Origin: Epithemia pelagica | Lineage: Eukaryota; Bacillariophyta; Bacillariophyceae; Surirellales; Surirellaceae | Length of the DNA stretch: 64,000 bases | Reading direction: 5' to 3' | Assembly (NCBI GenBank): GCA_946965045.2 | Contig: OX337232.1 | Location: 930,001-994,000 of the forward strand | Shown here: piece after piece, positions 20,467 through 29,726 of the stretch | Numbering within the stretch: position 1 is the first letter of the stretch | Layout of the letters: each line of letters opens with the position of its first letter | Notes under the pieces: model-generated | What the model saw: only the letters and a program-made list of their open reading frames with translations | Database searches by the model: none | What the model was told of the DNA's origin: nothing | Position numbers and translations under genes: made by a program

Positions 20467-20862
20467 ATGTCGTTTGGTATGTCGTTTGGTATGTCGTTTG
20501 ATGTCGTTTGATGTTGTTTGTAGAGGTTGGACCCGCGAGCTCAAATCGATGCGGGTAGGATATCCGCGCATCCCAGCCTTTGCGGCTCCAAATACCCGCG
20601 TGTTCCGCAGTTCCGCACCACTATCGGATTTTATGTACTCTTTACAAATTTGACGTACGGGCGGTCAGACCTCGAAAGCACCAAATCGGTGCACCCCGCC
20701 TTTACTGTGCGTAGGTGCGAGTAGCGCGGATCGGACCCGCCAGTCTCTTTCGCTGCGGTTCCAGGGATCAGCACCGCGGATCCGCGAATCCGATCCGCAG
20801 CACCGCGGTGCGGGTCCAACCTCTAGTTGTTTGATGTCGTTTGATGTCGTTTGATGTCGTTT
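20467..20862. repeat. 10-bp tandem array (TTTGATGTCG type) split by a MITE
   Basis: Left half 20467-20520 and right half 20826-20862 are runs of TGTCGTTTGAT/TGGTA units. The MITE at 20521-20825 sits in the middle. Confidence 0.8.
20521..20825. mobile_element. 305-bp MITE with 16-bp TIRs and 8-bp target duplication (hAT-like)
   Basis: The ends are TAGAGGTTGGACCCGC and its exact reverse complement (20810-20825). The flanks are GTTGTTTG at 20513-20520 and again at 20826-20833, an 8-bp target-site duplication. The interior is GC-rich with several CCGCGG palindromes and no coding capacity. The 8-bp duplication is typical of hAT, P and Mutator-related (8-9 bp) classes; hAT is the simplest guess. 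A truncated relative is at 42613-42727. Confidence 0.85.
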
Positions 20863-21010
20863 CGGGCTCGCGCGGAAACATGGTTTGATTCAAAATCCAG
20901 CGGTGCTCTTTCAGTAGATGGGCCTACTGTCTACTGTCATTGTGACCGTGTGATTTCTCTTGATGGCCTCCAACTGCTGGAGAGTAAAGAATTTTTTTGG
21001 CGATAAAAAC

Positions 21011-21107
21011 ATCCGACATCCTCCGACATCCTCCGACATCCTCCGACATCATCCGACATCATCCGACATCAGACATCATCCGACATCTCCCAAATCCTCC
21101 GACATCC
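21011..21107. repeat. 10-bp tandem array (MTCCGACATC)
   Basis: Six perfect to one-mismatch units run from 21011 to 21070, followed by degenerate units to about 21107. It is a simple minisatellite. Confidence 0.85.
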
Positions 21108-21215
21108 GTGACTCAGTGTGCTTACCTCATATTTAAGGAATCTTAGTCTAGTATGTTCATATCAGAGGTACTACTGTATGATAATGAAGAAGTTATATCG
21201 TGACGATACTCTGAG

Positions 21216-22769
21216 TACGAGCTCCAGCTGTCGATATGGGTATCCATAGTGGCCCGTGCTTTTCATCCCCCCACTGTTTTTTCTATAGTGATTCCAACTT
21301 CGTAGGGACACCACTACGGTCATTTTGCACTGCGTAACACCACCATGGCACACTCAAGCCGGTGTGCACCTCCAACGAAAGGTGCTGGCACTCCTCCAAA
21401 CATCCAGGATGCCTCAGAATCAAGTGTACCGTGAGGGAATGGACGGGCGGCGATGAGCTCTCGATAGCTGTGGAGCTACGGCAAGATTTAGAAGACCTTC
21501 CATTTTGGGGTTGGAAGGAAGCAACGAGAGGATCCAGATTGGAGTCGGATAATGATGCAATGAACCAAGATTGCAAGGAGGGACGACAATGAAAGCTCCG
21601 AAATGGATGGATGAGGCGTAGGAGAGCAGCGGCAAGGACACACGGCAATCTACTGGATGGTTCCGAAGCATCGACATTGTCAAAACCGTGGCAACTGCAA
21701 CGAAGGAAGTGACCGTGAGAAGACGACGAGACTGGATGGAATGAATGCAGCAATTCACTTATCATCCGTCCGCATGCAACAATCAACTCCTCGTCTTGTC
21801 GTGGCCCGAACCCAACAAATCAAAGCCTTGTCGGGTTGGTGGTTCTTACGCAACAAAAGTTTGGTTCGACGAAACAAAAAAACGCAACCATGGGTGGAAG
21901 GACTGCTTCTACCACCGCCGCTGATGGTGGTGCCAGTGGTGCGGCTGCTTCCGACAACACAGTTCGAATGGAAGAAGGAGTCGACAAAGTGGAGCTGGTC
22001 GAAGAGCCATGCTAGCGGAAAGCTGTTTGGCATCTTGACAAACGGAACAACAACGACAATGACCTTCGACGCTACAACTGGACGACAGATAACCACAATG
22101 ACCAAGCCATCGGATGGTGATGATGATACGACACCCGCAACCATGACCACAGATACCACCAAGTACACAATCAACTGGTTTTGGCCTCGCGTAGCAGTGT
22201 GTGTCCCAATCATTACAATCAACTCATCGTTTCGGCCGAACGAAACAATTTGGGGCCATGACAATGACACCAAACGCAACAATCAACTGCTCTCCATCTC
22301 TGTTTCTTTCATGTCTATGGTTCTACAGCAAACGAAACAATCCACGCCTTGTTTTGGCCGAACGAGACAATCCTGTGCCGCGACAACGACACCAAACGCA
22401 ACAACGAACTCCTCGTTTCGGCCGAGTGAACCAATCCCCTATAACAGCGAGGACAACAAGCAGCAGTGATGGTGGCAACCTAATATAGGCTTATCATTAG
22501 GAAGCCGTTTGTACAGTTTGATCTACTCGTAGTCCTGGTACTTTAGTTCTCGTACAGAAAGGGGAAGCGCCTCCTCGTCATGGTGTGTGTGTTGCGGTTA
22601 GCATTGAGATTGAGCATCTCGTTGAGATCGGTCGGTGTGAGGGGCAGTTCATTTTACTTTAGGAAAATGTATGGTTTACTGAATCTCGTAGGGCTGGAAG
22701 TTCCACCGAGAATCGGAAACGTGAAGCACGGGTCACTATGGATACCCATATCGACAGCTGGAGCTCGTA
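21216..22769. mobile_element. 1.55-kb element with 45-bp inverted ends
   Basis: Bases 21216-21260 (TACGAGCTCCAGCTGTCG... to ...CCCGTGCT) and 22725-22769 are inverted copies with one mismatch in 45. The interior starts with a ~550-bp segment that is repeated at 30789-31360 and continues with imperfect units of cgtttcggccgaacgaaacaa type (22200-22440). The long open stretch 21657-22469 (270 codons) covers these repeats, lacks any motif and looks non-coding. I saw no clear target duplication. It may be a non-autonomous DNA transposon. Confidence 0.55.
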
Positions 22770-22894
22770 GTAGAAAGATTACCCACGTTTTGAGTCCATT
22801 ACCGGAAGTTGAAGGCCTCTCACGACTTTTAGTTTTTACGAAACAACGTTCGACCTTTCCCTGTGTTCGTTGTTCGTAGACAGACCATGTGGCT

Positions 22895-22968
22895 CGGTCG
22901 CACCTCGAATGTCGGTCGCTGAAGTCTGGCCAGCATCGGCCACGTCACTCCACCCAGTACAGACACCG
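22895..22968 (-). mobile_element. 5'-terminal fragment of a tyrosine-recombinase retroelement
   Basis: The segment closely matches 59014-59088, the A2 part of the split repeats of the element at the right of this window. On the minus strand it begins exactly at GGTGTCTGTACTGGGTGG, the inferred element start. It is a truncated relative of that family. Confidence 0.6.
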
Positions 22969-22970
22969 TA

Positions 22971-23709
22971 TCCCCCAGCGGGGGTGGCTTTGAGGGTGTA
23001 ATTTCGTGTAGCCACCCCCTTCTCTAAGAGCAAATAATAACCTATTTCTTGACGGTAGGCATATCTCATTTCCTCCACCACGATAACAACACGGGCCATG
23101 GTGTTGCACAGGTTGTTGTGCACCTATTTGGACTCTTGAAACCTGTCTTCCCAGTCATAGACCTCAAACCAATAGTGTAGAATGCATCTGCATCACCAAA
23201 GTTTAAAGGTTAAGGCTATTATGCATCAGACTCATAGGCGCCATGCCTCGTGGTACAGGCACGGACGCGACGTCTCACAATTTCGAACGAAGCAACTCAA
23301 AGGGACAATATGGCTCTTATCTTGCATTGTTTGAACACCTATTGATCTGCAATACACATAACAGTAGTAGTTACGCGCTGCATTGATAGCAAAACATCAA
23401 CTCTCATGTATTTTCATGCCATCATGGTCTCCTATAGTGCCTGTATTACGCGTCACTGTATTGGTTATTTCCTAGAGTGGCCCGAATCCACTGTATCCCT
23501 CACAATGCACTGCCATGGTACCCAGATGAAGCATATGATGGTCGGATCATGATGGGGTGGCCATTGGAGGTCACCAGCAACAACAAAGTTTGATTGTCGT
23601 GTTGTTATCGTGGTGGAGGAAATGAGATATGCCTACCGTCAAGATCCAACGAACAGAGAAGGGGGTGTTTCAACGAAATTACTCCCTCAAAAACAACCCC
23701 GCTGGGGGT
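22971..23709. mobile_element. 737-739-bp foldback/MITE with ~125-bp inverted ends
   Basis: 22972-23094 and 23598-23708 are inverted copies. The outer parts are diverged (CCCCCAGCGGGG, TTTGAGGG.GTAATTTCG, CACCCCCTTCTCT), and the inner 46 bases from CTTGACGGTAGGCATATC to CGATAACAACACG are identical. A TA dinucleotide flanks each side (22969-22970 and 23710-23711), compatible with a TA target site. No coding sequence is seen. Confidence 0.7.
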
Positions 23710-23734
23710 TACCGGCACCGTACGTAGGCAAGAG

Positions 23735-23861
23735 TTACTCCCCAGAGAGGGTGAGTCATGAGGATTAGTGATCGAAATTTGATGAGCATTCTCTAAGAGT
23801 TTTCACACCAAAAGCACGACACAAATGCGACCCAATTATACTCACCCCTTCTTGGGGCTAA
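23735..23861. mobile_element. 127-bp miniature element with ~22-bp imperfect inverted ends
   Basis: It starts TTACTCCCCAGAGAGGGTGAGT and ends with the near reverse complement ACTCACCCCTTCTTGGGG. The subterminal words gagtcatgagg and ttagtgat recur at 29063-29084, so it belongs to a small dispersed family. Confidence 0.55.
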
Positions 23862-24225
23862 GGGCTAAGGCAAGAGTTAAGGTTTCGTCATGCAGTCGTC
23901 CGTCCGGCGTCGGTAGGAACGAGGACAACAATCCGGAACGAGTAGAGAACAGAGAGTGGAAGAAGACAACAGTGGAGGAAGGCAACATCATCAGATATTC
24001 AGCTGGTACAGCAGGGACACCCGGTACTTTGGTAGCAGCTTGGACTTTTCCGCTTTCGTGGTGTAGTCTTCTAAATTGGTACAGTGTGAATTTAGCGATC
24101 GCCTACAACACAATAAGTTCACTACTTAACATCAATATCCGTTGACTTTATTGAAAATTAAGTGTTTTGATCTTGAAATAAGATCAAAATTGATTTCTGA
24201 CGTTAAATTAGGGTTTAGACAATAA

Positions 24226-25029
24226 ATGTTTTCGAGTCCGCATGTCAGAGCCACGTGTGGCTTTGAGGTAACGTCAAAACCAGAGTCGAAACCACGTCGA
24301 AACCAAGTCGAAACCACTGGACACCAAGTCGAAACCACTGGACACCAACTCGAAACAAGTGGAAACAAGTGGACACCAACTCAAAACCAACTCGAAACCA
24401 ACCCGAAACCAACCCGAAACCAACCCGAAACCTTGCCACCACGACGCTCCGGATGGGTTGATTGGCGTGTTAGTGCGGCACGGGCCATTCTTGTGAGAGA
24501 CCTCGAGCCGGGTGGTCTCCTTCACAACATGGACGTTGTTCCGGCTGCACACCTCTTCAAGTTTTACAAGAATCTCCCAGAATTTGCAGACGTCCCGTTC
24601 GATCAATTCAAGGAAAGGCTCAAGGACCACCGAAAACAATCAAACGACGCGAAGGCCTTAGTGGAACGAGACCACAAGGCACAACAAGTCGACCGTCGCG
24701 TCCATCCGAGGAAGGACCGAAACTGCCGTGGAGAGCTGGTCTTTGACATCCATCCAGCAAAGTACCTTCTCCGGATGGACGTGGCCAATGGCGTTCACCT
24801 CAAGTTGAAGCCCATGGCACTGAGGAAGACTCGTCCTGCCTATATGGAATTCAAGCCAGAAATCTTCAAGTTTCGAATCTATCAAGAAGTGAGACGAGTT
24901 CGCTACTTCAACTACTTGCGGCTCAAGGAAGAGGAAGCCAAACAGAAAGCCAATCTGCCTTCGATCTCTCCAATGGACGAGTTGATGCGACGCCGAGAAC
25001 TCGCAAAATGCATCCTAGCATACAAATAA
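24226..25029 (+). CDS. transposon-associated protein of unknown function
   Basis: The open frame has 267 codons. The first ~70 are the in-frame translation of the minisatellite and may not be native. From about residue 72 the sequence becomes protein-like: WVDWRVSAARAILVRDLEPGG, then FKFYKNLPEFADVPFDQFKERLKDHR, then a basic helical region ending in LKEEEAKQKA. The block of DLEPGG plus PEF..VPFxQFKxRL resembles proteins I have seen next to DDE transposases in diatoms. It has no catalytic motif I can identify. The gene converges on the transposase gene (25126-26076), leaving under 100 bases between the two stop codons. The stop codon lies in a 48-bp tandem duplication. Confidence 0.5.
   Translation: MFSSPHVRATCGFEVTSKPESKPRRNQVETTGHQVETTGHQLETSGNKWTPTQNQLETNPKPTRNQPETLPPRRSGWVDWRVSAARAILVRDLEPGGLLHNMDVVPAAHLFKFYKNLPEFADVPFDQFKERLKDHRKQSNDAKALVERDHKAQQVDRRVHPRKDRNCRGELVFDIHPAKYLLRMDVANGVHLKLKPMALRKTRPAYMEFKPEIFKFRIYQEVRRVRYFNYLRLKEEEAKQKANLPSISPMDELMRRRELAKCILAYK
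24275..24430 (+). repeat. minisatellite, 11-bp and 21-bp units, left array
   Basis: Units are of AACCAACTCGA type (11 bp) and of agtcgaaaccactggacacca type (21 bp). They are shared with the right array at 28676-28815. The left array is translated in frame as the first ~70 residues of the 24226 gene. Confidence 0.85.
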
Positions 25030-25080
25030 AACATGCGACGCCGAGAACTCGCAAAACGCATCCTAGCATACAAATAAAAC
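24985..25080 (+). repeat. 48-bp tandem duplication across a stop codon
   Basis: Units 24985-25032 and 25033-25080 differ at one base. Each contains the last codons and TAA of the preceding gene, so the first copy sets the stop. Confidence 0.9.
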
Positions 25081-25125
25081 ATAGTAGAAAACCAATTCTC
25101 AACTAGAATGAATTTATGGATGAAT

Positions 25126-26076
25126 CTATGGCTCAAATAGGAGACTTGTGCCATTATCGAGTGTATACTGGACTGTCACAGCCACTGCACGAAACGCAAT
25201 GCCGTGTTTGTCGTCCGAGTGCCTCTACGTTTGGTTGAGGCATCCAAGCGCAGCCATTTTCCCGTTGAAACTTTCATGCCAAAGACGGATCCGGCTCTTG
25301 AGATTATTCGCTTCTTTGGAATCTTCTTGGGGATTGGGCCAGGAAATTTTCCCACCGAACTCCTTCTTGATGTAACCGCGATCAGCCACGATCAATTTGC
25401 CCGGCCTGAGTCGTGCCAAGACGCCAGACCGTTCAAGCATTTCCTTGTCCCCCATTCCACCACGCACAGGGTCATATATATGAACACACCGCGGTCGGTG
25501 CGCAGCCATTACAATCTGATATTTGAGAGCACCGTGAACATGCTTGTGCGAACAATTCCCGCGATCAAACGGAAGCAGCTGCGTCTTGTGCTTGCGCTCA
25601 AAAGTCTTTTTGTCCACACCGTCAACGGACAATGCATTGACCTCCGAGGTGGGGCTGTCCAGAATTCTCGGCCAGAAAATTACCTTTGTCTTGAGAAACG
25701 CAATTTTTCGAATCCACACCCACAGATGCTCACCTCGAGCATAGCTCTCACACATTCGAAAGCGATCAGCAAGTTGCTCACTATTTCTCGTGTAGCTGTA
25801 GAGAAAGTAATGCGCAACCATGAACATCTTAAACCCTCTCTTCTTCTCATTCGTAGAAAGTTGTTGCCCTCCATTGTCGTCTGTTGCGTGGCATAGGTCA
25901 AACCATTGTGCAGCAATCACCAACGGGTGAGACCCGTAGTGCTTGCTGAACTTCAGTTGTCGCCGTTCCAATGCCAATGTACCATCATTGTCCACATCCA
26001 GAAGCCGTAGGCCCCTTACAAGAACTTCCGACGGCTGAAGAGTCATTCTTTTTGATTGTTGCAAAATGTGACGCAT
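25126..26076 (-). pseudogene. DDE transposase (DRGY type) with premature TAG
   Basis: The first in-frame ATG is at 26076. The frame runs to TAG 25225-25227 and then continues in frame 32 codons to a second TAG at 25126-25128. Motifs: SVDGVDKKTFERKH holds the first Asp, LIVADRGYIKKEFGGK the second Asp, and LWHESFNGKM the Glu. This D..D(RGY)..E layout is that of IS5/PIF-Harbinger-related DDE enzymes (DDE_Tnp_4-like), which excise and paste DNA. The 32 codons after the first stop (HGIAFRAVAVTVQYTLDNG) look like the usual transposase C-terminus, so the first TAG is probably a nonsense mutation. The catalytic residues lie before it, so residual activity cannot be excluded. Confidence 0.65.
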
Positions 26077-26447
26077 GGATTGAAGTTGGAGCAGAACTCC
26101 ATCGGCATTCGGGAAGGTCACTCACTAGTCCAATGTGTCACACTCGTAGCCCTTGAAGACACATGATAATGGTGATGAGGACCCGTGGGTAGATTGACCA
26201 ACACGCGCCAGCAAATTCACAAGTTTTCAACTCGTTGGTAGAAACAAGGAAGACAGCATCTAAGTAGACATCCTAATACATATGAATGCGTCAATCAAAC
26301 TCTAGAATATTGTTATCCATTAATGAATATGATGGGCCATGAACCACCATGTGCAATGGTGACGATTGGCCAACTTGGTAGAAGTAGATTGTCGCCAGTC
26401 CGGTTTCTCTTTCGACCGTAGCAGCATCTCTCCAAAAAACCAACAAC

Positions 26448-27916
26448 ATGGAAGGCTCACAACAAGAACAAGCATCCATCCAGGAAGAGAAAGATTGGGA
26501 TCACCAGTTTCACGCTGAGGACGATCCCCCTGTTGCCACCCCTGAGCATCCCAAGAGAAAGAAGCGAGCTGCTGTCGGTGGATTGAACGAAGACGTCACA
26601 AAACGGCTTCTTGATTCATTTGAGCATTCGGGGAATACTTGAGACACCTTCGACCTTTGGAGTCTCTGCGACTCAAACCCGTCAGTTTTCGGAGCCGAAG
26701 GATCGACGCTTCGGCGACAGGTCCAACGGCGTTGGGCCAAGTGCAAGAATTGGAGCATCAAGGCTCACATCTCATACCTGAACAAGCTTGGCGTGATACC
26801 AGGCAAAGTCAGCTTGGCAGAGTTTGCAGAGTTTGCAGCAGCATCGAAGAACATGAAGCAGAACAAAGCCCCTCCCTCGGACAACTCGTCCACCGCCTCC
26901 AACTCCCACACCACCAACGAAGAGATCATCGTTGAAGAACACGAGGACCCGTATGCCATGCTGTTTGACAGCAACGGCATCAATCCTCCTCCTCCACAGG
27001 ATGACGTGGCCTCGCTTTCAGATAACTTCCAGCAAGTTGGATTGTTGGATGAAGATGAAGACACAAAACCTGCAGCCAGGGCTCATCCACCGCCGGCCAT
27101 CCGTCACCAGAACAACAACCACAAAGCTTCCGCGATGTTCCATACACCTCCCCGTCCCCCTATGGCCCGTTCTTTCGTCCCGGGCCAACAGCAGCATCGC
27201 TTTGGCCAACTGTCACCTTTGGTGTCCGCTGCCGCCAATTCTTCTCCTAGCCATCCCTTCATTCGGATTTCGTGGTTTGTGAAACAGAATGGCACGGTGC
27301 AACATCCTTGGATTGTGCCGATTTCCAAGTATGCTGAGCGCCACCGCGACTTTGACGTGCAGTTTGTCCAGGGCATAAATCAAGAAGGCTTCTTCACTCG
27401 CAACGGATTCCATGTTCGCAGGCATGTCGCATGCCCGGATATGAACGCTTGGGAGGCGACAATCCCTGACAGAGACTATGAGGAGATGTGGCACGGACGG
27501 TTGATTCGGTTCAAGGGTCCCGCTCAGGATTTTTTGTTCGCGACACTGAGCGTTACCACGAAGGAATTGGTAGGGACTCGAAGGTGAATTGCGACGCGAC
27601 TTTAAAGGCTCACAGTGCGACTGAAGTCGCGATTGACGATTCGAAGGAAAAATGGCGCCAGGTCGCGTACTGGCTCTTTGTTTTTTCCCCGGGCGTTGTC
27701 TTGGACAACAAGATTTTCTCGAAGGATGACAACGTGGTGCCAATCATCAAGAATAAACTCAAGCTCAAGAAGGATCACCCTGTCAATCTGTTTGGGAAAG
27801 ATATCTTGGCCATGACCCTTTATTGGCGCATTGCCATCTCTGGTGGCCAAAAGATTGGTGGTAAGCAGTCTCAAAAGACTCAGGAGGCTGAGGCCAGGAA
27901 CATGTTCTCCGAATAG
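26448..27916 (+). pseudogene. transposon-associated acidic/proline-rich protein, one in-frame TGA and one frameshift
   Basis: From ATG 26448 the frame hits TGA 26640-26642, continues in the same frame to 27587, then the reading shifts near 27550-27590 to a frame ending at 27916. First block: KRKKRAAVGGLNEDVTKRLL, then a helical basic region after the TGA (RRQVQRRWAKCKNWSIKAH). Middle: acidic and proline-rich, then a folded-looking region (FIRISWFVKQNGT, HPWIVPISKYAERH). Last block: WRQVAYWLFVFSPGVVLDN and LAMTLYWRIAISGG. I do not recognise a family. Position in the cassette suggests a DNA-binding or accessory role; the breaks mean this copy is probably dead. Confidence 0.45.
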
Positions 27917-27997
27917 GTACACCTCTAGTAATTGACTACATAATAGTAAAAGCGAATTCTTTGTCTGAAATGCACTAGTGGTTATTGTGGCTCTATA

Positions 27998-28465
27998 CTA
28001 ACGGCTTCCACCATTGAATTTGATTCGGTGCCAGCGGGCCTTTTCGTTGGGTAAGGCATTCTGTTCGGAAATTGCTGTGTTCAGAAATTTAAGAAATAGT
28101 GTTGCGATGCGCTTTCCACCTTCTCCTGATGCAGAGATTTCCTCAAACTCTGCCATTTTCCTCGTCAACACATTAAACATCTCCAACATATCAGCATTTT
28201 CGAAGATCATGGCCTCTTCTTTGTTCGATGGTGTCTGAACCTGGGCCTCCATCACAAAACTTGTGTGTTGAATTCTCGTCGCCTTCAACACCGTCGGATT
28301 CGACTTGACTTGGATGATTACAGGGGTGTAGTAGCGGGTGCACTCCTTTGCCGTGTCAACCCATGCTCGTAGCCCCTTGTAGGTCCCCAACACAATCTTG
28401 ATTCTCGCCCCTTTCCTCTCGTTGATGGGCGGTAGGTTGGAGGATTTCTTGTTGTTCTCGGTCAT
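27998..28465 (-). CDS. small KOW-like transposon-associated protein
   Basis: It has 155 residues from ATG 28465; the frame extends upstream to a non-ATG codon at 28537. Residues ~15-60 contain RKGARIKIVLGTYKGLRAWVDTA, which fits the KOW pattern (G-x-V/I-x-G-x-YKG-x-x-AW) found in RNA- or DNA-associated proteins. The rest is helical with a conserved-looking Met/Glu stretch (MIFENADMLEMFNVL). The frame is complete. It lies between the broken 26448 gene and the right minisatellite, on the opposite strand. The role is unknown. Confidence 0.45.
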   Translation of the reverse strand: MTENNKKSSNLPPINERKGARIKIVLGTYKGLRAWVDTAKECTRYYTPVIIQVKSNPTVLKATRIQHTSFVMEAQVQTPSNKEEAMIFENADMLEMFNVLTRKMAEFEEISASGEGGKRIATLFLKFLNTAISEQNALPNEKARWHRIKFNGGSR

Positions 28466-28675
28466 GTTCGTCTTGCCACTTCGTCTTGTCAATTCTTTCC
28501 TCCTGTAGTTTTTTGAGTCTGAACTCCTGCCGAACAAATCACGCTCTCACTCGCTTTTTTACCACTCCTCTTGTCGCCAAGACAAAGTGAGCACCCTCTC
28601 GCTCGCTTTTACAACTCCTTTCGTCGCCAGAAGCGATGTTGCAAGAGATGGTTGATTATTGCGTTCGCGAGAAGT

Positions 28676-28815
28676 CGAAACCAACTCGAAACCAACTCGA
28701 AACCAACTCGAAACCAACTCGAAACCAACTCGAAACCAAGTCGAAACAACTGGACACCAAGTCGAAACAACTGGACACCAAGTCGAAACAACTGGACACC
28801 AAGTCGAAACCAGAC
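28676..28815 (+). repeat. minisatellite, right array
   Basis: Six or so 11-bp units (ctcgaaaccaa) are followed by three 21-bp units (agtcgaaacaactggacacca). They match the left array at 24275-24430 in sequence and orientation. Confidence 0.85.
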
Positions 28816-29116
28816 GTTAAAATCGGGACCAACCCAAAACCAACACGACTCAAAATGGAAAGATTCAGCGATCATCATAATACAAGACTCATATGCGACA
28901 TAAGAAAACTAATAATTAACAATAATTTGTTTGGTCTTGAACACGTGTCTTTGACCCGAACCCTATTGTGCATAAAATACGAGCTCCACCGCACTGAAAT
29001 TGCACAGCCAGTAGCCCGTGCTTTTGGGGTCCCCACTGTTTTTCCTATAGTGATTCTACCCCCCAGCGGGGGTGAGTCATGAGGTTTAGTGATTCGATTC
29101 TGGTGTGCAAAGTCTT

Positions 29117-29726
29117 TCTCACCCCCACGGCGCGTCCCTTGCGCTCTCGACTTTGACACAAACCTAGCAACCACTCCGCGCATTCACCACGGTACTGGAG
29201 GTGATGCGATCGTCCATGGCCCATCATCACTGCCCAAAGGCCACCATCATCCAAAACAAGGCGCATGTGGACTGTATGACTCGATGGTGGTGCGGAAAGG
29301 TTGACATTGGCTTGCCGTTGTAATCGGAAAAAGCCTGGTTGATTGTGGTTTCGAGCGAATGCGAAGCTTCCATTTGCTCTGTGGAGGTGCAAGGGAGGCT
29401 TGCGGATGGTTGGATCAAAAGGAGAGCTTGCATGGATGGATGGAAAGGACGGTCATCTGTCTCGTTGGTCTAGTTGTTCTTGGTGGTGGTATGCAGACCG
29501 TGGAGAGACTTGTTGCGGCGGGTTTCGGAGGCAACCGCAGGTTCACAATGGTCCGGTGGGGTAAGGGAGACATGTTGATCTTCTTGGGTGAAGGATTGAA
29601 CGTTCATGGGTGATGTTATGACACTCTCAAGATTGGCTCCGTGGTGAATGTGTGGTGTGTTTTGGTGGTTTGTGTCAAAGTCGAGAAATCGCCAATTTTG
29701 GACCCTCGCGCCGTGGGGGTGAAAAA
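29117..29726. mobile_element. ~600-bp MITE with ~80-100-bp imperfect inverted ends
   Basis: The left end TTTCTCACCCCCACGGCGCG (29114-29133) matches the inverted right end at 29707-29722. Inside, TCGACTTTGACACAAACC (29147-29164) and GCATTCACCACGG pair with 29668-29685 and ~29640. There is no coding sequence. A lone copy of the end motif is at 30709-30722. Confidence 0.65.

Larger units (their letters stand above)
24190..28830. mobile_element. four-gene DNA-transposon-like cassette bracketed by minisatellites
   Basis: Two plus-strand and two minus-strand genes (24226-25029, 26076-25126, 26448-27916, 28465-27998) lie between arrays of the same 11-bp and 21-bp units at 24275-24430 and 28676-28815. 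The arrays are in the same orientation. One gene is a DDE transposase and the other three lack host-like functions. The outer limits are not resolved: I saw no terminal inverted repeat. A gacgttaaa word lies next to each array (24200 and 28813). Confidence 0.5.

Noticed and set aside
20467-21107. Regular short repeats that could be taken for a CRISPR array.
   Set aside because: Units are 10 bp and contiguous with no unique spacers, and the genome is eukaryotic; these are minisatellites.
21657-22469. 270-codon open frame on the plus strand.
   Set aside because: It covers tandem-like repeat sequence in a MITE-like element, has no domain, and the matching copy at 31 kb is not open.
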